Below are positions 1 to 9,589 of a DNA stretch of 64,000 nt, piece by piece (within the stretch, counting starts at the first letter, position 1; each line of letters starts with the position of its first letter). A program made the position numbers and the translations under genes. Below the pieces are notes generated by a model. That model saw only the letters and a list, made by a program, of their open reading frames with translations, was not told the DNA's origin and made no database searches. Location: the NCBI RefSeq assembly GCF_018812025.1, contig NC_063061.1, forward strand, positions 36,448,366-36,512,365, given 5' to 3'. This DNA is from Megalobrama amblycephala. Lineage: Eukaryota; Chordata; Actinopteri; Cypriniformes; Xenocyprididae.

Positions 1-391
1 GACAGTAAAGACAATCATAATGTTACAAAAGATTCTATTTCAATTAAATGCTGTTCTTTTAAACTTTCTATTCATCAAAGAATCCTGAAAAAAATCTATC
101 ACTGTTTCCAAAAGAATATAAAGCAGCACAACTGTTTTCAACACTGATAATAAATATATATTGAGCAGCAAATCAGCATATCAGAATGATTTCTGAAGGA
201 TCATGTGACCCTGAAGACTGGAGTAATGATGCTGAAAATTCAGCTTTGATCACAGGAATAAATTACATTTCAAATTACTGTATGTTCACATAGAAAACAG
301 CTATTTTAAATTGTAATAAAATCACAGTATTACTGTTTTTACTGTATTTTTGATCAGATAAATGCAGCCTTGGTGAGCAGAAGAGACTTCG
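1..391. repeat. Dispersed fish repeat (family A), partial
   Basis: This is the edge copy of a repeat that recurs in this window at 12347-12813, 28591-29001, 36421-37348, 39760-40330 and 54520-54870. The shared core reads as 'atttctgaaggatcatgtga' followed by 'ctggagtaatgatgctga'. Better-preserved copies end in short inverted termini containing 'ttcaaaagtttgggg', so a non-autonomous DNA transposon is the likely nature. The copy is cut by the window edge and has no coding capacity. Confidence 0.75.
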
Positions 392-2658
392 GTTACACTT
401 TATTTTAAGGTGTCCTTGTTACAGTGTAATTATACAATTAAGTACTGCGTAATAGTAATCAACTACATGTACTTACTATGTAATTAGGGTTATATATCAT
501 AGAAAGTATTTTTTTTGAATATCAGGTTATATCTTCAATGTTACTGGGTCAGTATTTCTTCCATCTTGTTTTTTGATTTGATTTCGATTGGCTACACTTT
601 AAAGATGAGTGGCAATCAATGTGAAAGTTCAAATAATTTGCATAAGTGTTGCATTACAATGCTTGAGCTAGGGATAATGCTGTAGCTTGATGCTTTGCTT
701 CACAGAGTTTAGTGTATTGGGCAACACTGATGTGAATCATGTGAAAGAACTTTTGTCAACTCCAAATAGGAATCTAAGTAAGATTATAATGTGTTTGGAT
801 CATGAATATGATAGTCAGACATTTAAACATGGCAAATAATTAGAACTGTATAGCTTAATCTAATGTTGCACCTGCTGTATATGTCTGTTTGTAGATTCAA
901 AGGCACAGCTGTAATTATAGTAAACTACAGTAAACAGAATTTTTATTTCACCTCAGAAGTTTCTTTCAAATATTTATGCACACTTTAAAAGGGACAGAGA
1001 GCGAGAACTCAGTACAGAGCCTGTCTCAGCACATAGGAACAGGCAAATCAATTAAATATAAATGAGTCACACATTACACAGAACACACTTACCTTACATA
1101 TCACAAATAATAGAGAAAAGCAGGGATGAAGGGATTGATGAGAGTTAGAAAGAAGACAGGAAGTGACATGTAGAGAAACATCATCAAACTTAGCAAGACT
1201 TCAGCTTTTGAACTCTCAACGTGGCGTGTTCTTGAACTCTATACAGTACTAGCCATTAATTCACATCACTACTGTAACATGTTCTAGAACTCTTCACAGT
1301 TACCTGTGCCTCTATTGATCTAAAGCCCAAGTCAGGGTAGACGCCATATTGAATTTTACACAATTGAAAATGTCTTTACAATGGCATGTGTTGTAAAGGT
1401 CCTAGATCACATGTGTTTCCAAACTGTGGGGAGCTTTTGGAAAGATGTTTGGTCAGCTAAACAATTGGTATGCTGTTGAAGAACAGTACAATTAACTTAA
1501 ATCACTGTACTTCTATCGATGACAGCCGTGTTTTCATTCTTGTCAAAAATGATATATGGCACTGACTGTTCAAAAGCACTCATGTGTTCTTCAACTCTAG
1601 ATTCAGTGTTTGAGTACAAGGGAACAGTTGGAGGTTCTAGAATCTAGAACATGTTACAGTGTTTATGAGTTGTGAGTTCTAGAACACATTAGTGTTTATA
1701 AGTAGAAGGGAACAGCTGAAGGTTCTAGAATCTTCAACCTTAATCTTCCCTTCCACTTATAAACACTGTAATGTGTTTTAGAACATTCCCTCATTCTTGT
1801 AAATACTGTGATGTTGTACTTTGAGATCTCTGTTTTCATTTTCTCATCTCACTATCGTGACATTCTCACCTTGAAAATCGTCATATATGATGCCTTTTAG
1901 CTGGACGGTCTGTTTCCCTCCAGATAGTAAGAACTTCAGAAGAGCTTTGGAGAATGAAAAGTCTTATTTTACATGTTCATCTAGTAACACTGCGATCGAG
2001 TCTACGGCAAGCAAATCTGCAGCTATCAGTCCGGTTACGGGAGGGGTTGCTTGTCTAATGCAGAACCGAATCATTGTGGCCCAAAGATTCTCTACCAAGC
2101 ATGTGTACTACAATATATACAACCTAAAAAGTGTCAGACTACAGAAGCTAACGCAGTTTATTGTAAATGTGGGTTCTAATGACTATGCATACAGAGTTAT
2201 AGACTTCACTACTTACAGTGCACTCCTACTCTACCTCACAATAAGGATACCTTTTTTATTCTCTTCATCTTTGTCCTCCATTTTTTCTTCTCTCTCCCAC
2301 TTATGGGTGGGCTTTCCTTCACCCTCTTTTGAGTGTTTGTGTGGCTCTAGATGAGCAAAGATAAGGACTGAGCAATCCACAGATCAAATAATAATGTCTG
2401 AATCACTCACAAGGCCACCACGAAGAAAATGACCACTTATGAATTTATCAGACAGTGCCATTTTTACTTGTCAAACTGGTAATAGGCATCTACAAAATGT
2501 ATAAAATGAAATGAGCTTTAATGAAGTCTACAAATGTCAAAGATGTAATTTATCACTCAAGAGACTAAAAACCACTTGCCATTTCCAACCAGATGCGAGT
2601 TCTAAATCAATTCTACATTTATACTACAGGCTGTTTGAGACTAACATCTGAGCCATAC
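392..2658 (-). other. Presumed ntng2 intron below the giant repeat exon; no exon recognised
   Basis: If the exon ending at 2659 is spliced to the next netrin-G exon (second laminin-type EGF), this is intron. I looked on the minus strand for the Cys-dense LE2 coding pattern and did not find it, so that exon should lie outside the window. A plus-strand open frame at 1887-2354 has no recognisable motif and I do not treat it as a gene. The 1.25-1.8 kb part has several palindromic TTCTAGAA motifs, one of which makes a perfect heat-shock-type array (see findings). Confidence 0.5.
1718..1735. promoter_or_regulatory. Heat-shock-element-like array of four alternating pentamers
   Basis: The stretch reads GAA-gg-TTC-ta-GAA-tc-TTC, four perfectly spaced alternating nGAAn/nTTCn units, which is the consensus binding site of trimeric heat-shock factor. 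It sits in a patch of related TTCTAGAA palindromes (about 1273, 1635, 1676, 1723), so it may be a by-product of a local repeat rather than a selected element. No promoter is visible beside it. Confidence 0.3.
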
Positions 2659-5600
2659 CTTCAACATTGGTGTGTTTATGAGACCCTTCCTCCTCCTCTT
2701 CATGTGGCACATGTATTGATGAAATCCTGACAGAGTGCAGCATTGGTGGGATAGATTCTGGTTTTGGCTTAGACTCTAGGTTTGGCAGCACAGATTCATG
2801 CGTCGTCTTAACAGACTCTGGTATTGGCTCATGAGACTCTACTTTTGGCTCAGTGGGTATGTGTCCATGATGTTGTTTATGTATTGACTCATGAGGATTC
2901 ACTATTGGCCCATGAGGTTTATGCATAGGCTCATGATGTTTCACTACTGGCTCATGAGGATTCACTATTGGCTTATGTGGATTTACTATTGGCTCATGAG
3001 GTTTATGCATTGACTCATGAGGATTCACTACTGGCTGATGAGGTTTATGCATTGACTCATGAGGATTCACTATTGGCTGATGAGGTTTATGCATTGACTC
3101 ATGAGGATTCGCTATTGGCTCATGAGGTTTATGCATTGACTCATGAGGATTCACCATTGGCTGATGAGGTTTATGCATTGACTCATGTGGATTCACTACT
3201 GGCTCATGAGGTTTATGCATTGACTCATGTGGACTTACTATTGCCTCATGAGGTTTATGCATTGACTCATGAGGATTCACTATTGCCTCATGAGGTCTAT
3301 GCATTGACTCATGTGGATTCGCTACTGGCTCATGAGGTCTATGCATTGACTCATGTGGATTCACTACTGGCTCATGAGGTCTATGCATTGACTCATGAGG
3401 ATTCACTATTGGCTCATGAGGTTTATGCATTGACTCATGAGGATTCACTATTAGCTGATGAGGATTATGCATTGACTCATGAGGATTCACTATTGGCTCA
3501 TGAGGTTTATGCATTGACTCATGAGGATTCACTATTGGCTGAATAGGATTATGCATTGACTCGTGAGTATTCACTATTGGCTCATGAGGTTTATGCATTG
3601 ACTCATGAGGATTCACTATTGGCTGATGAGGATTATGCATTGACTCATGAGGATTCACTATTGGCTGATGAGGTTTATGCATTGACTCATGAGGATTCAC
3701 TATTGCCTCATGAGGTCTATGCATTGACTCATGTGGATTCGCTACTGGCTCATGAGGTCTATGCATTGACTCATGTGGATTCACTACTGGCTCATGAGGT
3801 CTATGCATTGACTCATAAGGATTCACTATTGGCTCATGAGGTTTATGCATTGACTCATGAGGATTCACTATTGGCTGATGAGGATTATGCATTGACTCGT
3901 GAGTATTCACTATTGGCTCATGAGGTTTATGCATTGACTCATGAGGATTCACTATTGGCTGATGAGGATTATGCATTGACTCATGAGGATTCGCTACTGG
4001 CTCATGAGGTTTATGCATTGACTCATGAGGATTCACTATTGGCTGATGAGGATTATGCATTGACTCATGAGGATTCACTATTGGCTCATGAGGTTTATGC
4101 ATTGACTCATGAGAATTCACTATTGGCTCATGAGGTTTATGCATTGACTCATGAGGATTCACTATTGGCTGATGAGGATTATGCATTGACTCATGAGGAT
4201 TCACTATTGGCTCATGAGGTTTATGCATTGACTCATGAGGATTCACTATTGGCTCATGAGGTTTATGCATTGACTCATGAGGATTCACTATTGGCTGATG
4301 AGGTTTATGCATTGACTCATGAGGATTCACTATTGGCTGATGAGGATTATGCATTGACTCATGAGGATTCGCTACTGGCTCATGAGGTTTATGCATTGAC
4401 TCATGAGGATTCACTATTGGCTGATGAGGTTATGCATTGACTCATGAGGATTCACTATTGGCTGATGAGGTTTATGCATTGACTCATGAGGATTCACTAT
4501 TGGCTGATGAGGTTTATGCATTGACTCATGAGGATTCACTATTGGCTGATGAGGATTATGCATTGACTCATGAGGATTCACTATTGGCTGATGAGGTTTA
4601 TGCATTGACTCATGAGGATTCGCTATTGGCTCATGAGGTTTATGCATTGACTCATGAGGATTCACTATTGGCTGATGAGGTTTATGCATTGACTCATGAG
4701 GATTCGCTACTGGCTCATGAGGTTTATGCATTGACTCATGAGGATTCACTATTGGCTGATGAGGTTTATGCATTGACTCATGAGGATTCGCTACTGACTC
4801 ATGAGGTTTATGCATTGACTCATGAGGATTCACTATTGGCTGATGAGGATTATGCATTGACTCATGAGGATTCGCTACTGGCTCATGAGGTTTATGCATT
4901 GACTCATGAGGATTCACTATTGGCTGATGAGGTTTATGCATTGACTCATGAGGATTCGCTACTGACTCATGAGGTTTATGCATTGACTCATGAGGATTCA
5001 CTATTGGCTCATGAGGTTTATGCATTGACTCATGAGGATTCACTATTGGCTCATGAGAATTATGCATTGACTCATGAGGATTCACTATCAGCTGATGAGG
5101 TTTATGCATTGACTCATGTGGAATCACTACTGGCTCATGAGGTTTATGCATTGACTCATGAGGATTCACTATTGCCTCATGAGGTTTATGCATTGACTCA
5201 TGAGGATTCACTATTAGCTCATGAGGATTCACTACTGGCTGATGAGGTTTATGCATTGACTCATGAGGATTCACTATTGGCTCATGAGGTTTATGCATTG
5301 ACTCATGAGGATTCACTATTAGCTCATGTGGATTCACTATTGGCTCATGAGGTTTATGCATTGACTCATGAGGATTCACTATTAGCTCATGTGGATTCAC
5401 TATTGGCTCATGAGGTTTATGCATTGACTCATGAGGATTCACTATTAGCTCATGTGGATTCACTATTGGCTCATGAGGTTTATGCATTGACTCGTGAGGA
5501 TTCACTATTGGCTCATGAGGTTTATGCATTGACTCATGAGGATTCACTATTAACTCATGAGGATTCACTACTGGCTGATGAGGCTTATGCATTGACTCAT

Positions 5601-6278
5601 GAGGATTCACTATTGGCTCATGTGGATTCACTACTGGCTGATGAGGTTTATGCATTGACTCATGAGGATTCACTATTGGCTCATGTGGATTCACTACTGG
5701 CTGATGAGGTTTATGCATTGACTCATGAGGATTCACTATTGGCTCATGAGGTTTATGCATTGACTCATGTGGATTCACTATTGGCTCATGAGGTTTATGC
5801 ATTGACTCATGAGGATTCACTATTGGCTCATGAGGTTTATGCATTGACTCGTGAGGATTCACTATTAGCTCATGTGGATTCACTATTGGCTCATGAGGTT
5901 TATGCATTGACTCATGAGGATTCACTATTGGCTCATGAGGTTTATGCATTGACTCGTGAAGATTCACTATTGGCCCATGAGGTTTATGCATTGACTCGTG
6001 AGGATTCACTATTGGCCCATGAGGTTTATGCATTGGTTGATGAGGTTTTACTATTAGCTCATGAGATTCTGGTAATGGCTCTTTATTTTCCTGTATTGAC
6101 TCGTGTGATTTCTGTATTGGTTCATGAGATTCTGGCATTGACTCATGAACATGAGGTTTATACATTGGCTCATGTAATTCCGATATTGGCTTGACAGGCT
6201 CTGGAATTGACTCTGCAGATTCCGGCATTGACTCGACAGACTCTGGCTCTGATTCAGCAGGTTCAGGTGCACTGGTGA
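2659..6278 (-). CDS. ntng2: Candidate giant exon of ntng2: about 1,200-residue His/Pro/Glu tandem-repeat stalk, with a 1-bp frame break
   Basis: Seen: a minus-strand open frame bounded by a splice acceptor (ttattag, exon from 6278) and a donor (gaag|gtatgg, exon to 2659). The entry is unique and acidic, rich in PES/PEP triplets, for about 80 residues. The centre is roughly 75 copies of NPHESMHKPHEPIV. The exit is unique, ends in a run of five Glu and then HKHTNVEG. The 14-mer splits into two related heptads of form xPHExxx, and single extra heptads (NPHELIV) occur in frame near 5200-5700. The exon is 3,620 nt; one T is missing near 4430 compared with every neighbouring unit, giving a stop shortly after and splitting the frame. 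With that base it would be 3,621 nt, an exact multiple of three.

Both borders are phase 1, the phase of the recognised ntng2 exons upstream. Each Asn of the repeat is followed by Pro, so it is not an N-glycosylation site. Inferred: an optional extracellular stalk between LE1 and LE2, possibly metal-binding through three His per unit. It could instead belong to a nested unknown gene. Confidence 0.6.
2880..6045 (-). repeat. 42-bp coding minisatellite (two related 21-bp halves)
   Basis: Roughly 75 head-to-tail copies of a 42-bp unit fill the giant exon. Each unit has two 21-bp halves that encode related heptads. Variants are mostly missense within a class (His-Pro-Glu/Gln, Lys/Asn/Arg, Ile/Val/Ala). 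A higher-order duplication is visible: a variant block starting at 3281 recurs at 3701, exactly ten units (420 bp) away. Length changes are nearly all multiples of 21 bp, so they keep the minus-strand frame. The single exception is the 1-bp loss near 4430. Confidence 0.95.
4428..4432 (-). other. 1-bp deletion breaking the repeat-exon frame
   Basis: At this point the plus strand reads gaggttatgc where all neighbouring units read gaggtttatgc. The upstream minus frame then runs into a stop after a few residues (NLISQ), and the downstream part is open in the next frame. A loss in a three-base run inside a long tandem array is a typical consensus or assembly error. A real frameshift, in this allele or in a decaying exon, is the alternative. 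Confidence 0.85.
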
Positions 6279-6354
6279 CTAATAAGATGATTCAGAGATT
6301 AAAAAATACAGCAGATAAACAGTGGAATAAAAAACACATTGAGACACTTCATAC

Positions 6355-6495
6355 CAGTTTCTTCTCTGTGTCTGCTATGCTCCAGAACACTTTCCACTCT
6401 CTTTACTTCTTCTTCAATTACTTCATGTTTCCCAGAAGTCTTCTCTTTCTTCTCAGAAATCTCCTCACCCTTCCCAGAATCCTCCACTCGTGGTG
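6355..6495 (-). CDS. ntng2: Candidate ntng2 cassette exon, acidic/lysine-rich linker (47 codons)
   Basis: Seen: a minus-strand open segment encoding a highly charged linker (begins near PRVEDSGKGEE, ends near HSRHREET and a split Gly codon). It ends at a donor, aaactg|gtatga, after the first base of a codon. The best acceptor is ccctacag at 6496; an alternative AG at 6508 would add 12 nt and keeps the same phase. The exon is 141 nt (153 with the alternative) and class 1-1, like the micro-exon at 15485. It lies only 76 bp before the acceptor of the giant exon. The polypyrimidine tract is poor, which lowers confidence. No folded domain is visible; the composition suggests a flexible extracellular linker. 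Function is unknown. Confidence 0.45.
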
Positions 6496-6793
6496 CTGTA
6501 GGGATTGCTTGGTTGCAATCATTCGGATAATCACAATGTTGGTTCATACACACAAACACATACACCGTGTTGTGCTCTATAAACAGCCACTGAACGGCCT
6601 GCACACTAGCCAGAAATAACAACCTGTACATCAATCATAAGAGTTTCACACTATACATTCAATCTATAGTGACCACAGACCACAAACCCCTCTGTGGTAC
6701 ACTTTTCATCTGTCAACCACAGATTAGGGAAATGTCACTAAAACCACATCTACCATGATACTACTGTAGCTCTTGTTGGACACCTAACAATAC

Positions 6794-6898
6794 CTTCCAC
6801 AATCTCTTTCTCAGTTTCTCTGTGGTGTGTCCTCTCTTTTTCAACAGGAATCATGTTTTGTCTTGGATGCTTGGTTTGGGGATTATGTCTGTGAGATA
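6794..6898 (-). CDS. ntng2: Candidate ntng2 cassette exon, short charged segment (35 codons)
   Basis: Seen: a 105-nt minus-strand open segment with an acceptor (aaactgcag, preceded by a ctctttttg tract) and a donor (gtggaag|gtattg). It starts with the last two bases of a codon and ends with the first base G of the next, so it is class 1-1. The product is polar and charged, with several His and Arg residues and an end reading ETEKEIVE. That end resembles the exit of the giant exon (TNVE-G) and of the exon at 6355 (REET-G), which hints that these linker exons share an origin. No domain is recognised. Below the usual ORF length cut-off, it was found from its splice borders and phase. Confidence 0.45.
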
Positions 6899-7059
6899 CT
6901 GCAGTTTATCAAAAAGAGGGAAATGTCATTTTGGCCTTTCAGGGCTTTGAAAATATGTCTAAAACACTGAATGACAAAATATTAATCAATAGCAAATATT
7001 AAGCTCAATGAAATAATTTAAATTACATATTACCTTCTTTTTGTATGTATTCATTAGAC

Positions 7060-8262
7060 ATGTGCCGGTATACAGTAATATGATATATCATGATAATGAA
7101 CATGCCCGATATTGTTGTCCTGGGCACTTACCGTGAATAATTATTTATTATGAATTATTCAGATTTTTAGAATGCGTTTTAAGAATACTTTACCCATCAA
7201 CCGTTTAAAATGCACAAAACCACTGTATGCTGCGTCACAGGGACACACGCACTCATATGTAAACAAGCTCAACACGCATGAGCAGCGCATGACGGAACGA
7301 GTGAAGGAGATGTGCTGCATTGAATAAATGCATATTCACTCTCTGACAGCAGAGGGCGCTGATGGAACAGCAGAAATGCAGCGGTTACCCCGGTAACACC
7401 CGTAAACAAAGCAGCTGCACTACCTTTTAGCTTTTAGTATTTAAAGCAGAACTCAGTAAGATTTGCGAAGCTCCCCCTACAGGTTCCTTCAGTGAATCAC
7501 ACTGTTGTAAATACTCCAAGTGCAGCTCTGGACTACAACAACTACAACGCTCACCAGCGCAGTAGTTTTGCAAATACAGTACAAGAAATCTCGATGGAGG
7601 TGGGTAATTTTCGAAATTGTCTTATAAAGTCATAATATATACATTGTTTTTGAATTACCGTAAAGCATTTTGTCACTCTCGCGTGAACGTGAACATGAGG
7701 CGAGATTGTGTCGGGTCGGCGCAGCTCAACTTGCAAGTGCTGTTTTCTGGCGTAGACGTGCCAGAGGGGGTTAGTGCACGCCTCAAACACACCAATACAA
7801 GTCAATTAACCATCGTAAGGACTTACGGTAAAAAAAGTTACTTAGTTCTGCTTTAAATGTTTCAAACAGCCATTCAGATTTTTGTATTTGCAATGGTGTT
7901 CATCACAGCACCAAATATTTAAAGGACATTTATTTTCAACTTTACACATTTTTATATTTTAACTTGGACTACAACATGCCCTATGTTTTGTTTGCATATG
8001 TTCTGACTCTGTTCATTTACACTTTACAATCTAGCTTCATTAGTTAACATTAGTTAATGCAATAGTTAACAAAAACTGACGATGAATAATACTTCTAAAG
8101 CATTTATCAATCATTAACATTATTAAGATCAAAAGTTGTAACTGTATTATTTAATGGAGCTGAGCTAACATGAAAAAACAGTTATTAAACCTTTTATAAT
8201 ATGACAACACTTTTTTTGGCGAATTATTTCAATATCGTGATAATACCGTATTCCGATACCAT
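7060..8262. mobile_element. Non-autonomous DNA element, outer member of a nested pair
   Basis: The left end contains 'gccggtatacagtaatatga' with 'atatcatgataat' and the right end contains 'atcgtgataataccgtattc', which read as imperfect inverted termini. The interior has no transposase. It is interrupted by a second TIR element at 7439-7858. Boundaries are approximate. Confidence 0.5.
7439..7858. mobile_element. TIR element nested inside the 7060-8262 element
   Basis: The ends are inverted copies: 'tttaaagcagaactcagtaa' on the left and 'ttacttagttctgctttaaa' on the right. About 420 bp, no coding capacity that I trust; the open frames inside on both strands are shadows. The insertion site is an ATTTAAA-like sequence. 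Confidence 0.7.
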
Positions 8263-9117
8263 ATGATAGAATGAATCAGCTGTGCAATGGAGTGCAACTA
8301 CAGTTTCTGTTCAATTGGTTTTGCTTGTTGTGTCTGAGCTTTATTGATGTGATTCTTAATTTGAATGTAGTTGAACTAAAGTGACTGCCCAATGTGGTTT
8401 GCTATGTGGTTGCAAGGGTGTGTGTACTACTTTAATACATGAAAAGTGGCATATGACGTTAAACAGACAAACCAAACTGCAATTAATCTCGAACGACAGA
8501 TCGGTGTTGTTTGAGGTACACAAACGCTCCTGCGTGTACACAACGACCATGCTGTAATTTCATCCACACACGTACGCGTTATGCTACTGGGAATCTCAAA
8601 GTTCTCCACCTTTATTAAATCCATCCGAGGAGCTGCTCCGTCTCGCGTCTCAGCTGAGCGGTTTATTCTTCCCTCTCTTTTTTCATGCCAGCTTGACGTT
8701 TTCTGATCTGAGCTCAAGCTGGAGTTCTCGTTCACTCGTTAAACGTCATGCAGTATTCATTCCTCGGGTGCGTATGTGCGCTTCGATCAATGAGTGTGGA
8801 TGTGTGCGGTGGTTCTTTGTTTTATATATTCACAGGCTGCCCTAATCCGCTTTGTGCTGAAAGATGCAAAGTCACTCTATATTTTGACAGAGGAAAACAC
8901 TGTCTAATTGAGCATTGATTTCCCACAGTGCACATGCTTTGGAGCCGTTACCCACAATCCTCTAGGGGTACGTTTGAGTAGATGACTTACTGGCAGCAAA
9001 GTCACTGAGCTCTTGGCTTGGCTACAATGCTTTGACTGCCAAAACAAGTCTTTGAAAGATGCTTCTATAGCATACTAGTAACACTAGCACACACACACAC
9101 TAAACTAGTGCCCTTAC

Positions 9118-9300
9118 CTCTGCTCTCTATATGTCTGTGAACAGGCCCCTCCTCCAGGGGTGTGGCTTTGTGGGGTGTGTCCTGTGTGAGAATATGAGAA
9201 GGGGGTGGTGTGGCAGGGGGCAGGGCTTCTGTGGGGGAATTAGGGTCTATTTTAGCTGGTGGGATGTGGTTTGCAGTATCTACGTGCACTGGAGGAGCAT
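9118..9300 (-). CDS. ntng2: Candidate ntng2 exon, Pro-rich 'unknown domain' segment (61 codons)
   Basis: Seen: a 183-nt minus-strand segment with a strong acceptor (pyrimidine-rich run then ctcattag) and a strong donor (gcagag|gtaagg). It opens with the last two bases of a codon and closes with the first base G of the next, so it is class 1-1 and joins in frame to the micro-exon at 15485, giving Ser-Asn-Ala-Pro-Pro. The product has about a dozen prolines, e.g. DAPPVHVDTAN in the unspliced frame and ALPPATPPPSH, with Thr/Ser and no Cys. Known: netrin-G proteins have a variable low-complexity segment between LE1 and later EGF modules produced by alternative splicing. Inferred: this exon encodes the fish form of that segment. 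It is the best supported of the four linker exons. Confidence 0.65.
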
Positions 9301-9589
9301 CTAATGAGATTTGAGGGGGAGTGTAATAGAAACGGGTTAGAGAAATCAGAGTCAGCATGGAATATGCGCACAAATACAAAGTGCTGAGCTTAACAAAACC
9401 TCTTGCATTTTAAATCTTGTAGTTTGGTTCTTGCAGTTGCTTTCAATGCACATGGGGGGCGCTAGTGTCAAGTGGAATCCCATTCTGCACTGCAGAGGCA
9501 GTTATGAATTCATTCCATGTTCAATCTGTGTATTAAAATATTCAGAATGGAATAAATAGTATACTGCTTACTCTGCAGTGTATACTGAC

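Larger units (their letters stand above)
6899..9117 (-). other. Presumed ntng2 intron with nested DNA elements
   Basis: Between two candidate cassette exons. 6900-7060 shows nothing notable. 7060-8262 is a mobile-element pair (separate entries). 8300-9060 has no recognised feature; an open frame on the minus strand at 8427-8735 has neither a family match nor convincing splice borders. Confidence 0.5.

Noticed and set aside
1065..1245. Hydrophobic minus-strand peptide (SLPVFFLTLINPFIP) as a GPI-signal exon of netrin-G2
   Set aside because: No Cys-rich EGF sequence before it, only about 43 codons between stops, no convincing acceptor; hydrophobicity is expected by chance in pyrimidine-rich sequence.
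2968..6194. Plus-strand repeat proteins (YALTHEDSLLA units) in three open frames
   Set aside because: They are the antisense of the minus-strand 42-bp repeat, contain a stop at about 3546 where the minus strand has only a missense change, and have no coding flanks or splice sites.
8427..8735. 102-codon minus-strand open frame in the intron above the 6794 exon
   Set aside because: No family resemblance, no good donor or acceptor in the required phase, and the end runs into repeat-like sequence.
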